A DNA stretch of 64,000 nucleotides. It comes from Eucommia ulmoides (taxonomy: Eukaryota; Streptophyta; Magnoliopsida; Garryales; Eucommiaceae). The DNA is taken from the NCBI GenBank assembly GCA_016647705.1, contig CM028338.1:23085577-23149576 (forward strand), read 5' to 3'. Each line of letters begins with the position of its first letter. Within the stretch, counting starts at the first letter, position 1. The notes under the pieces are model-generated. The model was not told where the DNA came from. It ran no database searches and was given only the letters and a program-made list of their open reading frames with translations. The position numbers were made by a program, and so were the translations under genes. Positions 46,882 through 58,970 of the stretch are shown here, piece after piece.

Positions 46882-48376
46882 GGTGGCGTTTGGTTAGTGT
46901 TCGACTTTTCTCAACCCAACTAGGATGGGTAGGGTTGAGTTGAATTGAGAATTTTGTTTCCTTCTGGAAACAGAATTGTGTTTGGTAACGACAATTTTTT
47001 TATTTTATTTTTTGTGCTGGGAACAGAATCGCGTTTGGTAACGATATTATCTTAGAATTGATTTCTGCAACCAAACCGCCGACTCCAGAGAACCAATTAT
47101 TCCATGAAATTTAGCCAAAAAAGAAATGAAACAATACTAAAAAATTAAACATAAATAGATATACCGAAATCAGTTCTTTGATAATAAAACACCAATATCA
47201 CAAGAATCATACTTCAAAATGCAAAACCCACTTGAACATAAGTGTTTTAAACATCAAAATCACCAACAACAAAAAAAAAGATGAAAATCTTTGATATGAG
47301 GAAGCACACACAACAATTTTGTGATAAAAAATGTTGTGTATCAAATATAGAAAAAGAGAAAGAAGATTGAATCGAGCTGAATTTCCTTATTGAAGCTCGT
47401 TCAATGAAATCAAACAATAACTTCTCGTAAATTCATCAAATCTCAACAACAATCAACAAAGTACATATATAATAGAACCTGCAAATCAAATTCTGAATGG
47501 TTGAGTTTCAAGAGATATAAGAGAGTAAAGAAATCGTCAGTATATCCAATAGAATTCGATGCGGCCACGCCTCCACGCCGAAAATCGAAGCTCTGATTAG
47601 TCCAGTCAATAAAACTGAATATACACACTTTCTCCATAGAATTTCCACTGATTCGATACCAAACCAACCGACTCTCTTCTCAAAAAATGTAGTGAATCGA
47701 AAATTGAAATCAATTTCGGGATCGATTTCACTAACGAAATCAAAATTGAACCCTAAACCAAATTCAAGAACCAAACCCTAAATCGAAATCAAAACCTGTT
47801 CGATTTGAGCTTCAATCGAATGAACCCTAAATTAGTAACGAATGAACAAAACCCTAAAGAATGAACAAAATCGAAACGTATTTGATTTTAGTAACGAATG
47901 AACTAAACCCTAAATCAGAATGAACATTGAACGATGAACGATCTAAATCGATCTGTTCATGAGAGGCGATGAACAATTCGCAATGGCAAGAGGCGATGGC
48001 AATGGCGAAGACGATTGGGAAGAGAAGGAACGAGCGGCGATGGAGATCAACGACGAAAAGAACGAGGACTCACAACAAGAAAAGTGATAAAGAAAAGAAA
48101 AGGCAAATTAGGCTAACAAAAGTAGAACACGGGAACTCAATAACAATTGAAGTAATTCCCAACATATCATTTTTCATGGGTTGAGTTTTTTGGGCACAAA
48201 AAACAAAAACCTTTTTTTTGTTTCTCATTTCTTTAGGTTTTGAAGAATCAATTCTCATTTTTTGGTTTAGGTTTGGTTGAGTTTTGTGTTTGCCAAACGC
48301 ATTCCCAAAAATCAAACCCAAAATTTTTGGATTAGGTTGGGTTAAGTTTGGTTGGAAACGCTAACCAAACAGGGCC
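46882..48376. mobile_element. non-autonomous PIF/Harbinger-type DNA transposon
   Basis: 1,495 bases inserted in the Tat-2 leader with an exact TTA duplication (46,879-46,881 and 48,377-48,379). Tat-1 shows the empty site ACATTTAATTTTG at 11,689. The ends GGTGGCGTTTGGTTAGTGTT and, inverted, GGCCCTGTTTGGTTAGCGTT agree at 15 of 20 positions. TTA targets and GGSSNTGTTTGGTT ends fit PIF/Harbinger. A sub-terminal pair of near-identical phrases GYGTTTGGTAACGA lies at about 46,979 and 47,033. Two overlapping minus frames (47,443-47,774) encode nothing I recognise and there is no DDE transposase. The right half has five AACCCTAAA telo-box motifs and a GC-richer patch (47,965-48,065). Confidence 0.88.
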
Positions 48377-48956
48377 TTAATTTTGCTGTTAGTATATCAA
48401 TACTCTGAAACCTTACGAAAAGTGTACCTGTAGGACTAATAAAGAATGGAATATCCAATTAAGAATTTTTATTCCTCTTCACCTATAAGTCTGGTCACAG
48501 TCTAGAATTGTATCCAAATAAATTAACTGTTGAACAAGCCATGGGAAAGAATAAAGAGAATCCTTATTATGACTATAAAAGGCTTTATTAGACTTGGAAA
48601 CATCATTTTGTTAGGATTTAGGTCTTGCGTTAGTATGAGATCGATAATGACTATGAGTTGATATGAGATTTCCATTAAAACCAAATAAAAGTGTCAGATC
48701 GAGTCTATAAATATAAACAAAGTACACTTCTCTGTATTGTAGTCATAACAAAATTTGATATGGTTGTAAATTATTTAATTTGTAACTAATGGAAATCTCG
48801 TCTAAAACTGAGTCATAGTCAAACCACAAATGCCTATGTAAGCAAAATACTGACACAGCCGTCATCTAAGTAGGAAACATTTCTCCATGTAAGAAAATAC
48901 TTGTCTCCCATTCTCTAGTTCACACTCGTACATAAGAACGACAGCCTATCCTAATG

Positions 48957-50820
48957 GAGGATATAGGAGAACGGCCAAGTGAACCTATTAGGGTAGTCCT
49001 ACTGAAATAAGACATAGTTTTATTGAAACACTTTGTGGGTTAGATTTTTGAACTCCTGCAGTAACTCTACCACTCTCAGTAGAACCTTGTAATACCTATT
49101 CAAACCCCGAACCAAATAAAATCAATAATCAACCATCAGCCCTCCAGTTCCCAAGACCCTAACCCGGTTACCGGAGAAATAATCCTTGTTGAACCTCAGC
49201 CACAAGTCACTCCGATTGTGACTGACCTAAACCCAAGCACCACCTCAGCTAAATCGAATACTAGACCAATTATACCAAAAACCAACTACCAATTCAAAAG
49301 AGACGTGAAAGAATAATTCGAGAAAACATCCCTACTAACAAAAAAACTACTGCAAACGGAAAATGAACTCTAGGAAGTAAAGAAGAGAAAGTCTGGAACC
49401 AATGCCCGATACGTTGAGCTATCATCTATACCTCAAGTAAAGTTCCCTAAAAATTTTGTCATACCCACATTCATGAAATACGACGGATCAAGTTGCCCAG
49501 ACTGGCACATCCAACGGTATAAGAATGAGATGGGGGCGTACATCCACAACAAAGCTTTGGTTGTTTAACTCTTCCAACAATCGTTAGATGGACCTTACCA
49601 CTCATTGGTATTCGACAATAGAACATTCGAAAGTGAAGATGTTCCTTGACATAGTTAACGTCTTTTTTGTGAGCAATATGGCTATAATCAGGAAGTGTCA
49701 CCGAATACGATTTCTCTCTGAACCCCGACTAGGAAAAGTGGGAAAAGTTTCTAGGAATATGTTGTTTGATGGAAGGATAGAGCTGCAAAAGTAGTATCGC
49801 CAATGAAGCAGGCCGAGATGGTCCAAATGTTCGTCCAGGCTCAGCCTACTGAACATACTGAATGGCCTATTCTCCAATGTGGTCCTCTGAGAAGAATATA
49901 TAGAAGAAGATGTTAGGACCAGCAGAATTCAGAAGCCGACCGAGCATAAACATAAGAGAACAGGACCTAAGAAGAAAGATCCTGAAGTGGCAATGGTAAG
50001 CCAGGGTCAAAGGAACCATCAGAACTTCCAACCTCAATATAAACCCTAGAAACTAAATTCTCCCAAGTCTGAAAACCAAGTCTTCCTAAAGAAACCACCT
50101 CAATACACACCACTACCTCTATACGCCCCACTATCTCAATTCATACCACCACCTCAGTTAGCACCTCAACCTTAGCTTGCACCACCATCTCAGTTTACAC
50201 CGCCTCCTCGATTTGCTCATTTTTCCAGCTCCAGCATATAACCCATATCCATATCAACCTCCTTGTAAAGCTCCAGCATGACCTCTAAATCCATCCAACT
50301 ATCAAAATAATTATAATCAGCCATACAAAGAACTAAAACAATGTACCCCTCTCCCTATAACCCTTTCTCGGATCTTCGTGGAATGTGTTAAAAACAAAAG
50401 GCTTGAGCCTATACCCCCAAAATAACTGAACATCCATAGCTGATACTACAATCTAAACCAATTTTGTGCTTATCACTCTAGAATACCAAGTCACTATACT
50501 GGAAGCCTATTGGATAGATATATCGGTTCTAGCCTCGATAATAAATGGTAGACTTATCTCTCCCACCAGTTGGGAAAGTGAATTTGAGAAAGAAGACAAT
50601 AAGGGTAAGGGACCTATGATAGATGAAAATCTGGAAGTAATAGGTGGAGAAGGGAGAACCTCTCAAAAGAAAAAAGAGTCAGACAAAATGTGGGGAGAAA
50701 TTGATACGTTGAACAAGAATGTCACTGATATAGCCGTTGTAGTTGAACAGGCCTTGAACGTATATCAACCACCCAAGAATGAACTTTTGAGAAATAAAAC
50801 GTTAATCCCTCCTAAGTCAG
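48957..50820 (+). pseudogene. gag remnant of Tat-2
   Basis: Parallel to the Tat-1 gag: YDGSSCPDWHIQRYKNE-like text near 49,478, a proline-rich hinge (50,098-50,300) with repeated PPPQ phrases, and EVIGGEGRTSQKKKESDKMW near 50,635. It has no solo LTR at 49,985, where Tat-1 has one. Broken, with many breaks. Confidence 0.78.
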
Positions 50821-51081
50821 GATGATAAAGAGGAAGAATCTAACCAAGTCTCGTAAACCTGGTGGCAAAATAATCTCCTTACCAAGGAGAATTTTAGCAC
50901 CTAGGGTAGACGACCAAGTTCTCCAACCCAGAATAATCCCTTGATTAACATGCTTGACTGTGGCTTAATGAAGTTAAACCTTAACCAAGCTTAGGGCTTA
51001 AAAGTTTTTCACTTCACCATATAGCCACAAGCATGTCAAAACCCGATAATGATCTGACTAGAAACTGTATAAACCTTCGAG

Positions 51082-51960
51082 ATGCCAAAGAAAGAACTAG
51101 TGAAAGACTTAAAAAATGTACCTTGGAACTACTCTATGATAATTAAAACCAATATCATAAGGATAGAGGACCAAGTAAATGAGATCAAAGGTATTACTCG
51201 GAGTGGAAGAATATTTGCCACCCCAGATTTGTTGAAAGTACCAGATAAAGAACCCAAGGGTATCCCTAAGAAGATTGTCAGTGAGGAAGAAGTACAAGAA
51301 TTCCTAAAGGCAATTAATAACAATGAGTACAAGGTCGTCGAGCAATTGAGCAAAGCACCGGCACAAATTTTGATCTTGTCATTACTAATAACCTCCGAAG
51401 CAATTTGAAATACACTGCTGAAAGTTCTTAATGCGGCCTATGTACCAAGTTCCATATTACAGAATAACTTCACTAATATAGTGGAGAATACCCTCAGGGC
51501 CAATCTCGTAACCTTTACTGACGACGAGATACTCTCTGAAGGAACTAGGTTTATCAAACCTCTCAACATATCAGTGCAATATCAGGATTTGATCCTCTCT
51601 AGAGTTCTGGTAGACAATGGGTCTGCACTCAATATATGTCCTCTGAGTACGTTGAATAAGATAGGGGTAAACAAGGACTGAATCCAAACCACTGCTATCA
51701 CCATCAAGGATTTCGATGGTGAGAAGAAAAAGTCTATGGGAGAGATTACACTACTGATCATTATAGGCCCGATCACTTTTCAAGTGGACATGCATGTCTT
51801 AGACACACCATCTACCTATAACTTGTTCCTCGGAAGGCCCTGTATATACTCAGCTGGGGTAGTTCCCTCATCACTCCACTAGAAGATGAAGTTTGCCTTC
51901 GAGGATAGTATTATCATCGTTTATGTTGAGAAAGATCATGTTATCTACTGAACCCCTGCT
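51082..51960 (+). pseudogene. protease remnant of Tat-2
   Basis: GITRSGRIFATPDLL near 51,190 and EEEVQEFLKAINNNEYKVVE near 51,283 are the linker text typical of Tat elements, followed by QLSKAPAQI and, near 51,604, RVLVDNGSALNICPLSTLNK, the aspartic protease motif. Broken, with several breaks; the domain text is more readable than in Tat-1. Confidence 0.85.
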
Positions 51961-52076
51961 GAACCTGTAATAGTAGCCGAGTATGTTAATCAAGCAGCTT
52001 CTTTCCAAGCATTCGACATTGCTAGTACTTCATATGTTCAGGAAAGAAGTCCACCACCAACACCTAGACTATTTGC

Positions 52077-54169
52077 TGGTAGCACCGCAAGTATACGGGT
52101 CAAGTTTTAGTATAGATTAGGCGAGTAAGGGTATCGTGTCCACAGAGATCGGTTGAGATTATTATCGAGTACCATGATTATCATAACCTAATTTTATCTA
52201 GGCGCTAAAAATGTGTTTAATTAATTAATACTAATACTAAGTTAATTAATATAATTAAATTAACTATACTAATATTAATATGAGACGGTTAAGGGAAGTA
52301 GATTGCCTAGGGATTAACTTCATTTACTTAAATGTGTTTGATTTCATTTTAGTTTATGTTAACGGCGTTCGACTTATCCGACAATCTCGGTTCGTAAACT
52401 CATTTGCCACCTCTCTCGAGTATAAGACGAGTGACTACATGACTTCGCGTCAATGAATAAGTCCCCCTCAATGTCTTAACGATACTAGGTCACGTGAGTC
52501 TGGCCCCAACGTCATTGATTGTACACTCTCTAACTCTCTCCCGGGTTATTGGATCGTCGCGTTGTGTTTAACCTAATCCGAATCCGAGGTTACCTCTCCC
52601 GAGTGTCAAAACCCGTATTCTCACTATATCTATCTAAGCATAATAATCATGACAACACGACAAACACAATCAAAATAGTGAAGAACAACCATTAAACGAA
52701 ACACAAACTCAAACAAACAACAATTTCATAAATTATATTAATCCCTAGACAAAATCCGTTTAGCTCATGGCCATAACTGTTTATACAATGAAAAGGGATG
52801 GATTATCTAGGGATTAACTTTATTTACTTAAACGCATTTGATTTCATTTAGTTTACAATAATGGTGTTTGACCTATTCGACAATCTCAGTTCTTAAACTC
52901 CCTCGCCACCTCTCCCGAGTGTAAGACAAGGGAATACACGACTTCGTGTCAACGAAGAAGTCCTTCTCAACGTCTTAACGACCCTAGGTCATGTGAGTCT
53001 CACCCCAACGTCATTGATTACAAAAAATCCAACTCCCTCCCGGGTTATTGGATCGTCGCTTTGTGTTTACCCTATCGACAATCTGAGTTCGTAAACTCCC
53101 CCGCCACCTGTCCCGAGTGTAAGATGAGAGAATACATGACTTCGTGTTAACAAATAAGTCCCTCTTAACATCTTAACAACCCTAAGTCACATGAGTCTTG
53201 CCCCAACGTCATCGATTACACACAATCCAACTCCTTCCTAGGTTATTAGATCGTCGCGTTGAATTTACCCTAGTCCGAATCCGGGGTTACCTCTTTCGAG
53301 CGTCAATCCCAAATTCTAGATATATCTATCTAAGTATAATAAACAAACAATACAGCAAACACAATCAAAATAGCGAAGAACAATCATTAAAGAAACACAA
53401 CTCAAACAAAATTACATTTTTATAAATAATATTAATCCCATATATAATCCATGTTTAGCTCATGGTCATAATCGTTTATACATTGAAATCGAGCTAAACA
53501 TGCTCAAAGAAATATAGAAGTTAAGAAATAAAAATAAAAACGGATGAACTTAGCCGATATCCAAAGATTAGCTTCTAAAACCGTCCACTGATCGCTTCTC
53601 CTTCTCCGCGTGGTAATCTTCTCCTTCGGATTTGTTTGAGCAATCCTCATACTCTCTCTATTCTAAACTAATCCCTAAGAGCTCTAATGGCCGAAGATTT
53701 CAAAGGAGAGGAAAGGAGAGGGGATTAAATAGAGAAAATATCTAAAAAAAAATATCTAATCTGGTGCAGAGGTGATCACTGCGGCAGTGGGATTCATCGT
53801 CGTGGCAGTGGGTATGTTAGTTTAATGTTTGCCGTAGCAGTGGAGAAGGCGGTGGATTCAGGGACCATCCTGTAGTTTCACCGCCGTGGCAGTGGATGTC
53901 CAGCAAGACTTGGCCCTTCTCTGCATTTTCACCACCGCGGCGGTGGGCTACTGATCTGATTATTGCCTCCGTGCTTGTTTTTCCACCGTTCTCCGAACGT
54001 TCTTGGTCCGAATTAATCGTTTACGCTCCGATTTCATATCTTTTCACCCCATACACCTGATTTATACAAAAAGAATACAAACTAATTAAAACATAATAAA
54101 AATGCTATAAAAAATACTTTAAAACTAACAAAACCGGTTTGGAAATATATAAGTAGATCACATCTATCA
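52077..54169 (-). repeat. Athila-like LTR with three tandem modules
   Basis: Plus-strand ends TGGTAGCACCGC..CATCTATCA, followed by ATACCCCCAAACTT (polypurine tract on the minus strand), so it is a 3' LTR. 2,093 bases, longer than the 1.3-1.6 kb copies. Three copies of the module with CGACAATCT..CCCGAGTGTAAGA..CGTCATTGATT lie at about 52,378-52,545, 52,876-53,040 and 53,076-53,245. CCGC/GCGG palindromes lie at 53,770-53,950. Confidence 0.85.
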
Positions 54170-55656
54170 AATACCCCCAAACTTGGAATTTTGTTAGTCG
54201 TCGAGAAAAACACACACACGAAAATGAAAAACACAACTAAATTAAATAACAAACAACCTAAAAACAATCATAACGATATGCTAGTTTTGAATTCTTCTAA
54301 TGACCAAGTCACTTTCCCTCAACAACCACCAGTCATATCGAGTTCAGGCGGTAAAACACATCATGTGGTGTTTAAGAATTTCGACATTCAATAATGGTGA
54401 ATGCCATTTAAGATCCTCTAAATGTGTTTGTGCGAGACTCAATAATATAGCTATGTAACGACCGGATTGGATTATCCACCAACGAAACTCACGACTTAGA
54501 CTGTAAAGGACTAGGATATCCATATGCTTGATTGGGGTCCACTCTCTACTAATGTAGGCTTGGAAGTTCATAAAGATCAGAAGGACTTGGTTCGATTTTG
54601 GTATATTTGGCCAAAGGTAATTTGGAATAGAAACCGGGTTAACGTTGTTAACATAACATTACCCAAGGCTCAACGTTTAGCACATTCACTCTCGAACCCC
54701 CATAGATAGATTGGAAACAATCCCGAACAATCAATTTTAAAACCAACATACTTACTTGTCAAAAGAAAATAATTTTATTTTTTTTATTTATTTATTTTTT
54801 TACGAACCACACCCCGGAACTTAATCGATTAGTATGATTTCACGGGTGTGGTTAAAACGAAAGAAAAATGATAAGTGACTACTCGAATACCAAACTAATC
54901 CGAAGTTTGCCCTAAACCCAACCGCTCACATCAAGTAGCATTTGCAACTGCTAGCTTGATTCACTCAAATTTGTGCCTTCGGTTAAGCAATAAAGGTTTG
55001 GAAAAAGATCAATTAGCTAGGGTATTTGTTAATGTGTTCAGAATTGAAACGGCATTAAGGCTTCGACAAGATAACGAGGGATAAACATGTTACATGGTAG
55101 GAAAAAAAGCTCAAGCGATAAAAAAGAATGCCTAAATCACGTCTCCTGAACTACCTCGCCTAGGATTTTACCTCAAGCTTCCCCTCAATTAGGTTCTAGA
55201 ATCCTTAAATTGTCATGAGTTTGGCTAATCGATAATTAGCCTCAAATCAATTGAATAGAAATACATTGAGTCTATGTGCTCGTGCAAATTAGGATTTACA
55301 ATAATTTTCACCAAAACGCATTATCAAGCACACAAAATACACATGCATGGGTATTACCCTTGACCTCGAAAACAACCGGGGGGTAATATCATCATCGGGT
55401 AACGGCCCAGATGAACGCAAAACTCAGCATGCACACAACAACAACAAACAAACACAAACTAACCTAAACAAACATGCAATACGGTAAAAACAAAACAACA
55501 TAAACTAACAATACTAAATACTACACATCACTTCCGAACTTAAAACGGACAGTGTTCTTAGTGGCCCAATCATCCATCTTAACATATAGGAAATTAAAGC
55601 ATGCTGACAAAGGGGGTTTAGAACACGTACCTGGGAGGCGAGAGAATCTCGCCTCC
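54170..55656 (-). other. Athila-like 3' interior, first copy
   Basis: Non-coding, collinear with 55,989-57,404 and 61,089-62,600. Landmarks are GAATTTTGTTAGTCGTCGAG, GGTCCACTCTCYACTAATGT (about 54,536) and AACCCAACCGCTCACATCAA (about 54,915). It ends at the GGAGGCGAGA hairpin. Small frames here are not conserved between copies. Confidence 0.75.
55634..55656 (-). other. conserved GGAGGCGAGA hairpin, perfect copy
   Basis: GGAGGCGAGA, loop GAA, TCTCGCCTCC: a perfect 10 bp stem. The sequence jumps to LTR text immediately after it. Confidence 0.85.
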
Positions 55657-55988
55657 GAAGCGGTGAATTTAGGGACCATCCTGCAGTTTCACCGCTGCGG
55701 CAGTGGATTTTCAGCAAGATTAAGCCCTCTCTGTATTTTCACCGCCGTGGCGGAGGTCTAACGCCACAGCGGTGGGCTTCTTTTCAGAATCTTGCCTCCG
55801 TGCTTGTTTTTCGACCGTTATTGGTTCGATCTGATCGTTTATGCTCCGTTTTCCTACCTTTTCACCCCCACACACCTGATTTATACAAAAAAGAATAAAA
55901 ACTAATTTTAACATAATAAAATACTATAAAAAAATACTCTAAAACTAACAAAACCAGTTGGAAATATATAGGTAGATCACACCTATCA
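55657..55988 (-). repeat. Athila-like LTR end fragment
   Basis: Matches 53,848-54,169, including the palindromes (CACCGCTGCGGCAGTGG) and the CACCTATCA end. Confidence 0.8.
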
Positions 55989-57404
55989 AATACCCCCAAA
56001 CTTGGAATTTTGCTAGTTCTCGAGCAAAACACATACAGGAAAATATAAAAACACAACTAAATTAAATAACAAACAACCTAAAAACAATCTAAACATAACA
56101 ACATGCGAGTTTTGACTTCTTCTAATGACCTAGTCATTTTTCCCTCAATAACCGCCAGTCATATTGAGTTCAGGCGATAAAACACATCATGTGATGTTTT
56201 AGAATTTTGACATGCAATAATGGTGAACGCCATTCTAGATCCTGTAAACATGTTTGTGCGAGACTCAATAATATATCTATCCAAGATCGGATTGGATTAT
56301 CTACCAACGAAACTCATGATTTAGACCGTATAGGACTAGGATTTTTATATGCCTGATTGGGGTCCACTCTCCACTAATGTAGGATTGGAAGTTCATAAAG
56401 AATATAAGGACTTGGTTCGGTTATGGAATATTTGGCCAAGGGTAATTTAGAATAGAAACCGAGTTAATGTTGTTAACATAACGTTACCCAAGGCTCAACG
56501 CTCGGCACATTCATTCTCAACCCCCATAGATAAATTGAAAAACAATCCTGAATAAACATTTAAGACCGACGTACTCACTTGTCAAAAAGAAACGAAAATA
56601 AACAATATTTATAGTGTTTTTTTTTTTAATGAACCACACCCCCAAACTTATTCGAGTAGTATGATTTCACGGGTGTGGTTAAAACGAAAGAAAAATGATA
56701 AGTGAGTACTTGAATACCAAACCAATCCGAAGTTTGCCCTAAACCCAACCGCTCACATCAAGTAGCATATATGAATGTTAACTTGATTCACTCAAATGTG
56801 CCTTTAATTCAGCAATATAGGTTTTGGAAAAAGATCAACTGGCAAGGGTATTTGCTTATGTGTTCAGAACTGAATTGGCATTTAGGCTTCGATAGGGTAA
56901 AGAGGGATAAACATATAACATGGTAGGCTTAAAAGGCTCAAGCGACAAAAAGAATGCCTAAATCACGTCTCCTGAACTACCTCACCTAGGATTTCGCCTC
57001 AGGCTTCCCCTCAATCAGGTTCTAAAATCCTCAATTGTCATGAATTTTGCTAATCGATAATCGTCCTCAAATCAATTGAATAGAAATACATTGAGTCTAT
57101 GTGCTCTTGCAAATTAGGATCTATAATAATTTTCACCAAAACACATTGTCAAGCACATAGAACACACATACATGGGTATTACCCTTGACCTCGAAAACAA
57201 CCAAGGGGTAATATCATCATTGGGTAACAGCCCAGATGAACGCAAAACTCAACATGCACACAAAAAAAGCACTAAAACATTCTACACTAAACAAACATGC
57301 AATACGATAAAACAGTAAAACATACTAATATCCTACACATCACCGCCAAACTTGAAATAGACAGTATTCTCAGCGATCCCAATCATCAATCTCAACATAT
57401 GAAA
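55989..57404 (-). other. Athila-like 3' interior, second copy
   Basis: Repeats 54,170-55,560 with modest divergence. Together with 55,657-55,988 it makes a tandem duplication of LTR end plus interior, about 1.8 kb per unit. Confidence 0.78.
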
Positions 57405-57845
57405 TTCATCTGTTTCTCCTTTTATTTTTTAACTTCAATAATTGTTTGAGCATGTTTAGCTTGATTTTCAATGTATAAATGGTTATGACCACGAGTTACA
57501 TGTTGATTATCTATGGGATTAATATTATTCATAAAAACGTAGTTTTGTTTAAGTTTTTGTTTTTTTAATGATTGTTCTTCTCTATTTTGATTGTGTTTGT
57601 TGTATTGTTTGTTTATTATGCTTAGATAGATATATCGAGAATTTAGGGTTTGACACTTGGAAGAGGTAACCCCGGATTCGGACTAGGGTAAACACAACGC
57701 GATGATCCAAAAACCCGAGAGAGAGTTGGATTGTGGGCAATCGATGACGTTGGGACAAGACTCACGTGATGTAGGGTTGTTAAGACGTTGAGGGGGACTT
57801 CTTCGTTGACACGAAATCGTGTATTCTCTCGTCTTACACTTGGGA
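57405..57845 (+). repeat. Athila-like LTR fragment in opposite orientation
   Basis: Runs like 6,290-6,700 of the plus-orientation LTR (GTTTAGCTTGATTTCAATG, GGTTATGACCACGAGTTA, GACGTTGGGACAAGACTCAC), whereas sequence on both sides is in minus orientation. Confidence 0.85.
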
Positions 57846-58255
57846 GAAGAGAGGGGATTAAATAGAGAAAATATCTAAAAAGTATCTAATCTGGTGCAGA
57901 GGTGACCGTTGTTGCGATGGGATTCACCGTCGTGATGGTGGGTATGTTGGTTTAATATTCACCGCAACGGTGGAGAAGGCCCTTCTCTGCATTTTCCCCG
58001 CCGCAACGGAGGTCTGACGCCGCGGCGGGGGGCTGTTGATCTGATTATTTCCTCCGTTCTTGTTTTTCCACCGTTCTCCAACCATCCTTGGTCTGAATTG
58101 ATCGTTTACGCTCCAATTTCATACATTTTCACCCCCACACACTTGATTTATACAAAAAGAATAAAAACTAATTAAAACATAATAAAAACGCTATAAAAAA
58201 TACTCTAAAACTAACAAAACCGGTTTGAAAATATTTAGGTAGATCACACCCATCA
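57846..58255 (-). repeat. Athila-like LTR end fragment
   Basis: Matches 53,720-54,169 (GGGGATTAAATAGAGAAAATA .. GATCACACCCATCA), with palindromes at 57,900-58,035. Confidence 0.8.
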
Positions 58256-58970
58256 GTGGGCAACCCACGTGCCAATTTGGTCGCATATCCAAACAATTTA
58301 GTTTTAGTTTGCATTTCATATAGCTTTTATATTTATATTCATGTCTCTTATAAACTGCTATTGGGTTGTCACTGCCTTGAATAGTATAGTATAGTATAAT
58401 ATTTACTGCTTTCATTATGATAAAAACACAAAAAATGTTTTTGTTTCTAGTTTTAGTTGCATAATAGATAACCTTTACTGCTTACATCATGATCAAATAC
58501 ATAAAAAGAGGAAAAACTCTTAAAAAGGGAATTATTGTTGTTCAAGTAATCAAAGAAAACTGCTTCGGTATGTTGAACAGTGGATATCTATTTAGACCAA
58601 GGTACCATTTATAAACGGTTGTCTTGGAAAGCGTAAAATCCTCCCCAATCATAACTGACTCCCGAACTTAAAGAATATCTCTGGTACACAGACCTTTGGA
58701 AGTCAAAACATGGGCATTTTAAGGAAAAATGAATTTCTAAAATTCCGGTGACATAGCACACCATTTAACCCTATGCTAGGTGTCGACTCCGTTTTAAACA
58801 CAAAATCCTGGCCCAAGAATTTTTTCAAAGCTGACGCCTAGAAAAAACCCTTGAAAAACCATTTTAAAAAATGAACGGATTTGGACGACATAGAGAGAAA
58901 GGGATGAAATTTGTTTTCATCCTCTTCTTGATTCTCTACTTCTTCCACTATCAAAATACGGGGTGCGTCA
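58256..58970 (+). repeat. Tat LTR end fragment
   Basis: Last 715 bases of a Tat LTR, from within a hairpin module (GGCAACCCACGTGCC) to GGGTGCGTCA, collinear with 28,790-29,419 and 1,235-1,879. No primer site follows, so it is not a 5' LTR in place. Confidence 0.8.

Larger units (their letters stand above)
46831..52076 (+). mobile_element. Tat-2: fragment of a Tat/Ogre-like element (leader, gag, protease)
   Basis: Collinear with 11,655-17,085 of Tat-1, except that it lacks the solo LTR Tat-1 has in gag and has the Harbinger insertion Tat-1 lacks. It is cut on both sides by Athila-like sequence (46,830 and 52,077). LTRs are not attached; the pieces at 58,256-59,767 might be its 3' LTR. Broken, with many breaks. 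Confidence 0.85.
52077..58255 (-). mobile_element. rearranged Athila-like element pile
   Basis: Minus-strand pieces in this order: full LTR 52,077-54,169, interior 54,170-55,656, LTR end 55,657-55,988, the same interior again 55,989-57,404, an LTR piece in plus orientation 57,405-57,845, and an LTR end 57,846-58,255. No gag or pol remains. Flanks TTTGC (left) and GTGGG (right) do not match, and the left host is Tat-2 protease while the right host is a Tat LTR. The pile is therefore a product of recombination, not of one insertion. Confidence 0.8.

Noticed and set aside
47443-47774. Possible transposase in the Harbinger element
   Set aside because: Two overlapping minus-strand frames of 74 and 88 codons show no DDE or Myb-like motif; too short for either Harbinger protein.
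47969-48184. Basic, Arg/Lys-rich 71-codon frame
   Set aside because: Inside the Harbinger element, with no family match known to me; more likely a leader-like or captured fragment than an intact gene.
52077-58255. A single intact Athila-like element
   Set aside because: Flanks do not match, the interior is duplicated and one LTR block is inverted, so one insertion cannot explain it.
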